Below are positions 55,022 to 64,000 of a DNA stretch of 64,000 nt, one piece after another. The notes under the pieces are model-generated. The model was not told the DNA's origin, did not search any database, and saw nothing but the letters and a program-made list of their open reading frames with translations. The translations under genes and the position numbers were made by a program. The stretch lies in contig JAJKFJ010021780.1 in the NCBI GenBank assembly GCA_027382625.1, positions 1 to 64,000 on the forward strand, written 5' to 3'. Source of the DNA: Tetmemena sp. SeJ-2015 (taxonomy: Eukaryota > Ciliophora > Spirotrichea > Sporadotrichida > Oxytrichidae). Within the stretch, counting starts at the first letter, position 1; each line of letters starts with the position of its first letter.

Positions 55022-55091
<70 letters not shown>

Positions 55092-55214
55092 TTCTTTTCC
55101 TTTTGTTTAAATAAAAATAAAACTCTAGTTTAAACTTTTCTACTGCATTTTGCAGATTCCATGGGATATAGAGGTGCCATTGTCTAATATTATTTTTCTG
55201 TAGTAAGGTACAGC
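54929..55214 (+). repeat. Imperfect direct repeat flanking a G homopolymer
   Basis: Bases 54929-55006 and 55132-55214 share AACTTTTC, a GCATTTGCAG/GCATTTTGCAG block, TGTCTAATATTA, and GTAAGGACAGC/GTAAGGTACAGC. Between them lies a run of 68 G. The repeat plus the homopolymer suggests a mis-joined or duplicated read end, not biology. Confidence 0.7.
55022..55089 (+). repeat. Homopolymer of 68 G, probable artefact
   Basis: An uninterrupted G run in a genome otherwise almost free of long G runs. No telomere-like periodicity (no T4 or A4 spacing). Confidence 0.9.
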
Positions 55215-55271
55215 CATATAGTCATACCTTAAAATAACATTACTTTAATCTAGTGTCTCTATAATTATGTC

Positions 55272-58200
55272 ATGACTACAGCTTTCATGTATGTGCTGCT
55301 ATTCTCCAATTACGTGGGAAAGCCGAAACTAGAGCAAAAGACTCATGAAAAGATGGACATACTACAAAAGAACGAAAATAATCTGAAGCAGCTCATGCAA
55401 CTCATCCCTTATGGAATCGCAGTCGTCAATCTAGATAACATAGCCAACTACAACAAATCATTTAATCATTTGCTAAGACTATTGGACTGGGAAGGAAGAA
55501 GAATTAAATTATAGACGCCATCCACAAGTTCCAGAGGAAGCTAAAACTCAAAGAGACTTTTAAAGCAGAGCAGAGAGAGCTAATTAAGAAGAATGAGTCT
55601 GAAAAGATTAGGGATGACAGCAATTAGTTGGGGCCTACATCCACACACTTATATTTATTTATCCAACAGCTAGAAGCAGAAGAGGCTATTCTAGAACAAT
55701 AAAATTAATCAATAGATGCTTATGTCTTAATTTAATATGATGTAGGTTTAATACTACCTCTCTCTATGAAGACTTAGCAACTTTGCATAATTAAAGTTCT
55801 TTGAATATGTAATGATTAGCTAACATTTAGAAGAACAGAGAGACTTACTTTAAGGAGTCGAAGCACATCTTCGATATCTATTATGTAGAGAAGGAAGACT
55901 GGTTCCCGCAACAGAGTCAATCTAGAACCAATAAGGGAGTCAGAACTCCAAAGCCATAGCTAGATAATTATTTTCACATTTTAAATGATAAGAACTCAAC
56001 TTTAGAGGAACTCAAGGCTTGACTAGGGTGAAAAGAACTAAGAAAGCAACGTCTCAGCCCATTATTTATGCAATAGGACAAATTTAGCTTAACTTTTAAT
56101 TAGTAGGCTCGCAAAATTTACAGCATCTCGATATCTCCCATTACTTGGCTTGACAAAGAGTGCTTTATGATAACTGTAAAAGACATCACCCACGAGAAAG
56201 TGATTAACTAGAAGGAGGTGATGGATAAATTAAGAAACATGATTTTCAAGTCCTTCTTATCAAAATATTTATAGTTTTCTCTCATGAGCTGAAAACACCA
56301 TTGAATGGAATCATAATGAGTGTAGATGTATCCAAGTTCATCTCAAAATAACTTATGCAAAAAATTAAAAAAGAGAGAAGGAGAGGCAACCTATAAACTT
56401 TATTTAACTTGAAAGATTTCTCAGTATTTATTATAATAAATTTAAAGATAGCATAAATAAGATAGAGAAGCATCATCCCAGACTCTTTACATCTTGGATT
56501 CTAAGTTCTACAGATAGAGGCGAAAATGTGCTAATGAGTATGAAATATATCTTATTTTGTTCTATCAACATGGTACATTTCTATATCTTTATGAAAAAAA
56601 TTATGCTATTATGTGACAAGAAAAAGAAACTCTTCTCTATTTATAGGGACAAGCTGTTGCAAGAAAAATTAAATTTACAAGTGAACATATATTTCTCTTA
56701 ATTTATAGCTCTTGAGCCACTCTCCTTAATAATCTTGTTCCATAAGGAATATTTTTCTTATAATAAAAAGTTAATTTCTATCTTCTTATTAAAATTAGTA
56801 TTCTCTTTAAATTTGGAATGGTTTAGCTTGATGAAGCTTTCCAGCAAAGTAAGCAACTTAAAATTCAAATGAATGTTATGGAGTCTTGCTCCTATGTGCT
56901 TAAGAACATCATGCACGATTTCTTTGACTATAATTAACTCCAGACCAACGAACTCAGCCTCAATATCAAAGAATTTGATCTCAACCTATTTGTCAAAGAT
57001 ATCCTTTAAATTATTTGGACTATGAAATAAAGTATCATTTTAAAATAGTAACTAGAAAAATAAAAATGGAGGCTTTTTTTAATAAGAAATCTAACTGTAA
57101 TATAAGTGTTAATTTTTAAATGTACCTCTCATTTATCATTACATTGAGTGTTATGTCTATAGAGAAGAATAGAGTTTAATTATCTTATATCAAGCGGATA
57201 GTGAAGCAGTAGATAAAGTATGAGCATGTGAAGTTCAAATGCACAGTAGACTTTCAATCTCATTTAATGGACAACAGACTGGCTACAAGCGCTTCTCCTG
57301 ACTTTGTTTTCTATGTTTATTGTATCAAAGTAGATTGGAACTTCTAACCCAGCAAACACAGTCAACTCCCAGAATAATATAGACTTGCAAAATGTCAAAA
57401 TGAGTGCTGACAAGGAGAGGCTTCAACAAATTTTACTCAACCTGCTCATGAACAGCATCAAATTTACCAACAAAGGAGTTATAGAGCTGAATGTGTTTGT
57501 TCAGAACTAGTCCTCTTCTCCTAGTGTAATTTTTAGAGTCAGAGACACAGGCATTGGCATAGAGGAAGAGAGACTTCCCTACATTTTTAACCTCTTTGAA
57601 AAAGATGAAAACAGTAACCTCAATGACTATCTCAACCTCAATACCAAGTGTAAGTTTTATATTGCAAATAATTCTTTGCAGCTGCGAGAATGGGACTTCC
57701 GATAAGTCAAAACTTATGCCAGTTGATGGGAGGTACAATCAGAGTGAGATCAAAGATAAAGGAGGGCACAGTTTTCCAATTCAGATTGCCCTTAAACTCA
57801 GTCGACGATTTTCAAAAGACTATTGAAATTTAGAACTAGAAGATCAACAGCATTCTTAAATTAGAAACGAAGTTTTCAGCTCTCTTAGATTTATTCTTGA
57901 GAATACTAGATAAGATAGTCAGAAGTAGTTGGTTCCCAAACGAAAGAGAATTAACATACCTGAGTTTTCAATGCCTCTAAGCTCATAAGATCATTATATT
58001 TTTGTGTATAGATCAATCTAAGCATTAGCTGACAGCGGGTATGAGAGGTGACAGTTAGATTATGAGTGGTAATAGTCCAGCTCTAGCTGATTGCTAGAAT
58101 TCTCTGCTAACTATATCCACAAATCAGCAGCACCTATTAACAAACAGAGATGAACTAGCTCCTGTAAGAAAGAAGGCGATGCTCGTTGCAAGACCAGAAG

Positions 58201-58500
58201 GCTCCAATGTTTTTGAATTCTCCACTAGATTAGGAGCATTAGGTTTAAATTATTCTATATTGAAATTAGACGATAACGAATTGGACTTGGCCAAACCAAA
58301 CAGCAAGCATCATATGTGGCTCAGACATCTAAAGAACCACACTAACGCAAACAGGTCTCTCAGGAATATGTAGAACTCTCACTTCAGTATGAAACAAAGC
58401 AACTCCAACATCTCAAATGGCAAAAACAACAACAACAGCAACCCTAAATATATCACTCCCTAAGAGAACTATAAGCATTCAGGGCTCTTTAATCTAGACT
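55272..58500 (+). CDS. Histidine kinase (two-component sensor), IES-interrupted
   Basis: Patches in order: KPKLEQKTHEKMDILQKNEN with LMQLIPYGIAVVNLDNIANY (PAS-like, 55315-55510); ISPITWLDKECFMITVKDIT-like segment (56130-56200); the phospho-acceptor box FSHELKTPLNGI (56276-56311); LKNIMHDFFDY (56900); the N box QQILLNLLMNSIKFTNKGV (57425-57480); G1 FRVRDTGIGIEEE (57530-57570); and G2 MGLPISQNLCQLMGGTI with GTVFQFRLPL (57690-57790). A later patch, MLVARPEGSNVFEFSTRLGA (58179 on), continues to a Q/N-rich tail (NGKNNNNSNPKY). No intact receiver domain was seen. All H, N and G boxes are present, so the macronuclear protein is probably catalytic. Start and stop are not defined. Confidence 0.8.
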
Positions 58501-58539
58501 CTGCTTAATAGTTTAATGTTATTGTTTTCTTACTTAATT

Positions 58540-58750
58540 GGAGGCCTAAGATGGATAAGGAATAACAAAGGAGCTGAGTGAAATGCTGTCAGATGAAGAT
58601 GAGTACTGCTGTAAGATAGAAGGACGATGACGAGGATGATATGGATGAGGATGAGGACAATTCCTAGATCACGGAAGAAGATGAGAATATAGAAAGCTTT
58701 GAGGGTAGAGAGGAGCATGAGGAAGACTTATAGTATAAGATTATCGGTTT
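58540..58750 (+). CDS. Acidic low-complexity coding patch
   Basis: DEDDMDEDEDNSQITEEDEN with IESFEGREEHEEDLQYKI reads in one plus-strand frame. It could be the tail of the histidine kinase gene or a separate gene; nothing distinguishes these. Confidence 0.4.
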
Positions 58751-59097
58751 TTAGGGGCGAGATCAAAATTAATTAAGAGTCATTTTATTCGATATGGAAG
58801 CCAAGGTTCAAGAAGACTGGCTCCATTTATGGAATTATAGCATTTAGAATTTTTTTTGTAATTTACTTATTCAATAACTGGTGGTGGTGGCTGGCATCTT
58901 TCCTTAATTAAAAGTGGTGGATTAATTTTAAAGTATATGTGGTTATTAACTAACCTCAATCACAGATTATGGTAGATTTCGGCTGGGATTAAATTTTTTT
59001 ATACTCGTTCTGTATATACTTCTACTACCCCTGCAACCATTCAATATTTTAAAGAGGTAAGATTGTTTGCATTTCGACTATTTGATATACTCAATCA

Positions 59098-59520
59098 TGT
59101 TTGCACTATTAGAAGACGATGTTGCGAACGAAGATGATGAGGATAACGAGATAAGCCTCATGTCAGATGAAAAGTCGAATTACTACACCAAGCCTAGAAA
59201 ATAAACAAAGTCTATTATAAATTAGTCAAGGAAGCAAGGGGGCTTCGTATATCAAGTTCAAAAGAAGGTGGGTCAGTTTGAATTCGTATTCAGCAGTGCC
59301 AGAGGGAGAAGCAATTCAAATTATTCTTTTTGCATATATATTCAAGGGTTAACTCAGGCTTTTTTGTAGTTTTAATTTGGCAGAGATGGAATGTTTGATG
59401 ATGGGGGAGATCTTACTCCAGGAGTTAGAAGGTCAAGCGAGCAGTTGGATGAAATTCTTCCTTATGAGCATCTCTTACCAGATTTAATAATTAAAAGACT
59501 CAAAATATTATATGATCAGT
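59098..59520 (+). CDS. Acidic protein fragment, unknown
   Basis: From ATG 59098: MFALLEDDVANEDDEDNEIS with a basic stretch (KPRKQTKSIINQSRKQGG), FVYQVQKKVGQFEF, then after an AT-rich insert (about 59318-59375) FGRDGMFDDGGDLTPGVRRS with QLDEILPYEHLLPDLIIKRL, ending at a TGA near 59521. No family recognised. Confidence 0.45.
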
Positions 59521-59979
59521 GATAGAATATCCTAATTTACAATCCTATATCTTAGATTGATTTTTTAAAAAATAATTCAAAAGATATAATTCACTAGAAT
59601 AAGAAATCGCAGAAAATTTATAAATTAAAAACTCTAGTGAGAATAAGATAAAGTTTTATTTCATTTTTATAAACTATTTCAGATTATTCTGAAAGGTAAA
59701 AGCCAAAAAAAATAAAAGAAAATTTGAAAATAATTTTACTCCCTTGATAGAGTAACTTTTAATTTTCGGTTATATATTTTTAATTATTATATTATTATAA
59801 TTTTTAGCTTGTCTTCTTAATTCCATTAATTTAAAACCAAGTAAAGTCAAACGTGGAAGAAAAAATATTTAAATTCATAAAAACTAACTAAAAAAGAAAG
59901 TTTGGCCTTAATAGTTGCATTTTTTAAAGATTGCTAGATAAACTTTCTGTAATTTTTTTAATATACCAAGTTCTAACGT

Positions 59980-60403
59980 CTAGAAAGGGTAAGTGAAGAT
60001 CAGCTAATTTAACCTTGATAAGCAAAAGAATAAGCAGATATCATAGAAAATAGAGGTAGTTCCAAAGGACTCCTCCAACTTTACTTTCACAACACAGATA
60101 GAGCGAATGGAAAAGGAGAATTAAATCTACTCACATTCATACTCTTACTTAAATAAGAAAGTTGACCTTAGCAAACTTAAGGAAATGAAAGAGCTGAATT
60201 CTATCAGCAGCAGAAATAGCTTGACCAGCAACGAGAGTGAGAAACAGCCAAGTCACCGTCCAAAGCTGGAGGAGGTGCGTAAGAGTTCCCTGCTTGATAG
60301 AAGAAAGACTATTGCAGTAGGCAGACAAACATAGTCACAAAATACTTTTGAAGAGATGATGCGCCTCGCTATCATGGTTGATAAGAGACCTAATAAAAAG
60401 TGA
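59980..60403 (+). CDS. Ser/Lys-rich coding patch, unknown
   Basis: The frame reads VKISQFNLDKQKNKQISQKI, SNFTFTTQIERMEKENQIYS, LSKLKEMKELNSISSRNSL and EEMMRLAIMVDKRPNKK before a TGA near 60402. This could be a disordered regulatory region; the Q-rich style matches its neighbours. Further patches up to 62210 may belong to the same gene. Confidence 0.4.
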
Positions 60404-60729
60404 GGGGAGTCCTTTAAGATTATTTGTCAATTTATCTTATAAAGGCTTATTTTAGTCAAATCAATGAATTAGAATGCTAAAATCAAAGACCAGTTTTGCA
60501 CAAAAATCAGCTAGATTAAAGTGATGTAATACGAATTATAAAAAGTGTTTGAGTAGCATTAAAGTTAAATAATTGTAAGTAAATATGCTTTTCTAGACCT
60601 TTATCATTCAGAATGTATTTCTTATGATTTGTAATTTGGAAGTTTTGATGTCCAATTTAACTATATGACAGTAAAATTAATAATAGCATCAAAATTGTTA
60701 GTAGAAATGAAACTAATAATTTAAAATTA

Positions 60730-62215
60730 TAGAAAAAATTACTGCTTGAGAGTGAAGCTCCCAAAAAGATTTATGGAAAGCATTTCAAGCCAAGCGTCGA
60801 CTCTAGTTACCAGAAATTAGTTTTATAAACATTCGATTTAATCCAACAATGAGTCTAGGAATACTAGTTCTTATCACATGTCTCAAAAGACTGCTCAGTT
60901 CTAGTCCAAAGTGAAACTCATGAAATAAGCAAGCAAACGTCAAATAATGCTTACAAACTTATTTATTTATAATAATTGTGAAGAATAAACTCGGAAACAG
61001 CAACGCTTCTGCTTAATTCAATTTTTATTTATAATGCAGCCCAACAACTGAATGAATCCTTAGGAGTCAAGAATATTGATTCTCTAGACAAAGATTATTT
61101 TTTTAATTTTCTTTTAAAGAAGAAAATAACATTTATCAAAACAAGAGCATGGGGAAATCATAGTCTAGCTTGAAGAACAATCTCAGTTTCTCTAAAGTGT
61201 TTAGGACCTCTTCAAAGATTCAGATAGCAAATGTGAAAACATTTTATTTTTCTTAGATAGAGAACAGCCAAGAAATTTAGAGTTTGAGCTTTTTAAACCA
61301 AAGCTTTGCTAATAATCAATACACCAGCGGCATGGACAATCATAATCTGCTCAATAATTTCTAGAATCAGGCTTCTCTAAATAATGACTTGAACATAATA
61401 ACAACAGGCAATCAAATGCCAACTCAAGATTCAAACTTTTAGTTTTTATGTAAGATTAACATCTGGGTGTATATTTTGGTCTCAATTCCAGCTTTAAGCG
61501 AAACTCAGTTTCCTATTACTCCAGAGGAGATAGCAATCAAACCTAGTTTAATTAATTTTTTCTCTAACTTTGATTATGAGTTGAACTAATAAATACGATT
61601 TGAACAACTAGATCAAATCCTTAATAACAACATCTCTAAAGACAAGAGCCTGATCCATAATCTGGTAGACCCTCCTGAGCTCAGACCGCCTTCTCTGATT
61701 AATATTATATTTTGTTATTGAAAGAGCCAGTTGAGGACTCTAAAACTGAAAGTGCTCACTGCTCAAGCTTTAACAAAAATCGAAGTCTAATCAGCAACAA
61801 TGCAGGTACTCCTTTAAATTATTTGAATGCAAACTTAATTTTCCTAACAGCCACTTCCAAGCTGAGTCTGCTTTGGTTGCATAGAAGCAGATGAGTCAAT
61901 TCAGCAACAAGCATCTTAATTTGATAGCTAACTAGCAAAAGCTTCCTTACCTCCACGCTTCTAAAAGCAAGGGATACAAAAATATCGCCATCAAGATCAA
62001 TAGTAGTATAGCTGCTATTTAGGCATAGAGGCCATTGAGTCCAAACTCAGCAACTGTCAAGCCTGCAGCACTCCAAACATATTCAAAATTGTTAAAGCCT
62101 TTATTATTTTTATGAAACAAATGACTCACTGGGGATGTTCTTGATGCATACGGCTTCAAATCCTAATGAATAGCTTAACTTCACTCAACTAGACAATATA
62201 GATGAATTTTAAATA
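60730..62215 (+). CDS. Scattered coding patches, unknown
   Basis: Patches include KKIYGKHFKPSVDSS (60765), a Q/N-rich stretch with TSGMDNHNLLNNFQNQASLN (61325), LSETQFPITPEEIAIKPSL (61500), NNISKDKSLIHNLVDPPELR (61630), KHLNLIANQQKLPYLHASKS (61905) and MHTASNPNEQLNFTQLDNID (62140). AT-rich inserts alternate with them. No domain recognised. Confidence 0.4.
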
Positions 62216-62219
62216 TAAA

Positions 62220-62900
62220 TTAAAATTTTAATGTGTCTTTAAAAATACATCTAAAAACTTAAGCTTGCTCTATTGTTCTTTAAAACTTCATTTTTCTTTT
62301 TTAAATTTGATTAATTTATTTAAAAAAGGTAAAAATGAAATTAAACTCTCACTTTTGTAATAAAAAACTTTATAGTCATTTACTTTGGCAATTATTATAA
62401 TACTCTATCCTTTATTTTAGGTTGCATTTGTTGGTAAAGATTATTTGGGATGGTGAATTTCCATTTAAAATTATAATTCATCTCTTTGAGAAATGTTAAT
62501 TATATTCCAAAAGGTTTTATCTAATTTTTGAGCACCTATATTAAGCCTGTTCATGAAAACTACAATAAATTTTTTAGGCTAATCCAACAGCAGTTATATA
62601 AGCACTGCCCCACAATTCTTAATACTTTGTCTACCTAAAATATTCTTATTTTAAAATTTAAATGTCGTCAAAATATAATTTAATCCAGGTTTCTTGAATT
62701 TCCTGGATGATTAAAAACTCGAGCTGCTGCGTTTCTTCTCTTTTATTATTTTATAAAATTGATTCTTTTTTCTTAAAATAGTCCATCTATATTCTTCTCT
62801 AGCCTAAAAAGCAAATATAATTCACTTTAAAAAAGAATTGAAGTTTATTTGTGAAAGCAAAGGAACAATCCTATAAACTTATTAGCTTTAGATTTAAATT
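62220..62900. other. AT-rich spacer
   Basis: No supported coding or RNA feature. Confidence 0.55.
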
Positions 62901-62929
62901 AGAATAATAGAGTAGTTAATGAGGATGGG

Positions 62930-64000
62930 TTGTTAATAAATCGGAGAAAGGGAAGTTCAAGAAGATTGAGCAGCTAATTTAAGTAAAAGGCTTAGCCTAA
63001 GGAATAGGATGTCAAGTCAGACAAGGAATAGCAAGTAGCTCCAGTTTAAACCCTCTCTGATTCCAAGAAAAGCATCTTCAAAAATTTAGACTCAAAGACT
63101 TTCAACTTAAAGAGCCACAAGAGACTCACTAAATAGAGTATTATTTTTTATTAAATCTATACTCACTGGAATGGAAAAGCGCATGAATTTCTTACCAATC
63201 ATAATTTACAAATTAATTTCTTAGGGAAGACGGGTGTAGGTTAATCCGATAGGTCCCTCATCAGTATGAAAAACAGTCAGAATGCAAAACCAAATTTTAA
63301 TTTTGGTTAACCATCGAAGTTCCTTTAAGGAAAGAGACCCTCGTCAATCAAGCATTTCAGGGGCTCTTCGTTTATTCACCAGCAAAACCCACTTTAAGAG
63401 GGCTTCGTAGAGAGCAAGAGACTAAACTTCCATCAGACCTTCTTCTCTAGATCTAAATAAAGCCATATCAAGGCTATTGAAGATCGCCCATAATAAGATC
63501 CAATACCTTTTTGAAAATTTAAGATATTATTTTCTAATTATCTTTTCACTCGTACTTAAGGATGAATCAACTAGCAGTCGATGGCAAACTAAGTGATAAG
63601 AATAGCTGCAGCTAAAATAGCAAAGGAAGTAAGGAAAGTCAAAAGAGCTAGTTTAGCAGAAATCTAAGTGTCGCTAATAACAGCTCTGGCTAGAGATCTT
63701 CCATCAAAGGAGTGTAAAACTTTATTCATAAGTATAATTTAAGTATTATAAGGAGTTAAAGACGAGTAAAACGACAGCTCTGGCTATATTTAAGATATCT
63801 TCCTTACAATTCTCAGAATTGATTTTATGATAAGATATCGACAAGAGTAGAAATCGAAGATTCAAGGTGAAGGAAGATTTAAAGTTGACTGTTTCAGTTT
63901 CGCCAAGGAACAATTACAAAGTTCCCTACTCGCAAGGCCTAAGCAAGACTGAAAAGAGTCTAATGATGACTTCCAAGCTTAATCGAACAATCCTCCTTAA
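62930..64000 (+). CDS. Ser/Lys/Gln-rich coding patches running off the window
   Basis: Frames such as PVQTLSDSKKSIFKNLDSKT (63040), SLISMKNSQNAKPNFNFGQP (63255), QLAVDGKLSDKNSCSQNSKG (63568) and LKLTVSVSPRNNYKVPYSQG with LSKTEKSLMMTSKLNRTIL (63880-63995). Breaks near 63145-63225, 63520 and 63720-63750 look like inserts. The last frame is open to the window end. Basic, disordered style; no family recognised. Confidence 0.45.

Noticed and set aside
55022..55089. G run as a G-quadruplex or telomere
   Set aside because: No T4/A4 spacing, no C4A4 counterpart, and flanked by a duplicated segment; an artefact is more likely.
1..64000. Bacterial operons, CRISPR arrays, rRNA or tRNA genes
   Set aside because: No spacer-repeat periodicity, no recognisable cloverleaf or rRNA segment was noticed by eye, and the genes are eukaryotic. 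A tRNA could still be missed without a covariance search.
1..64000. Euplotes, Tetrahymena or Paramecium as the source
   Set aside because: UGA acts as stop (not Cys as in Euplotes). The pointers vary in sequence and length, unlike the TA-only pointers of Paramecium, and the coding-sequence IESs are unlike those of Tetrahymena.

Overview
The window looks like germline (micronuclear) DNA of a hypotrich/spirotrich ciliate, in the Oxytricha/Stylonychia/Tetmemena area; the species is not determined. Long conserved reading frames stay open only if TAA and TAG are read as glutamine, and genes end at TGA. Coding stretches are moderately GC-rich and sit in very AT-rich DNA. They are broken by short AT-rich inserts that each lie between two copies of a 2-10 base pointer. 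Removing one pointer plus the insert restores the family-typical protein. These are internal eliminated sequences (IESs); the gene pieces between them are macronuclear-destined segments (MDSs). A separate class of 38-152 nt GT...AG inserts behaves as ordinary introns.

Layout: 1-5.7 kb is an imperfect palindrome carrying two inverted copies of the N-terminal part of a cytoplasmic dynein heavy chain. 5.7-9.2 kb holds a PSTK-like kinase, a legumain-type protease and, on the minus strand, the last exon(s) of a dynein heavy chain. 9.2-24 kb is densely packed: a CUE/PUB/CAP multidomain protein, an ARM-repeat protein whose first segment is inverted, the C-terminal half of an AFG1-type ATPase, a membrane protein, several small genes, a ubiquitin-like/ankyrin/PH/AGC-kinase protein, and RNA polymerase subunit RPB6. 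24.5-26.5 kb is an IS1595/ISXO2-type transposase gene. 26.6-36 kb has a PAP2 phosphatase, a C2HC zinc-finger protein, a small Tim protein, the N-terminal half of AFG1 and the GTPase NOG1. 36-49 kb is a tandem pair of ABCG transporter genes; a Tc1/IS630-type (DD34E) element interrupts the second, and a truncated copy lies between the two. 50-64 kb is AT-rich, with scattered coding pieces including a histidine kinase, and is the least resolved part.

The strongest result is gene scrambling that can be demonstrated from sequence alone. AFG1 is split into complementary halves about 15 kb apart on opposite strands, and a 7-base pointer joins them in frame. The ARM-repeat gene has its first segment inverted beside the rest and joins through a 10-base pointer. 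More than a dozen IESs of 8-50 nt were resolved base by base. Some features look like sequencing or assembly artefacts (the noisy left palindrome arm, a 68-base G run, single-base frame breaks) and are flagged as such.
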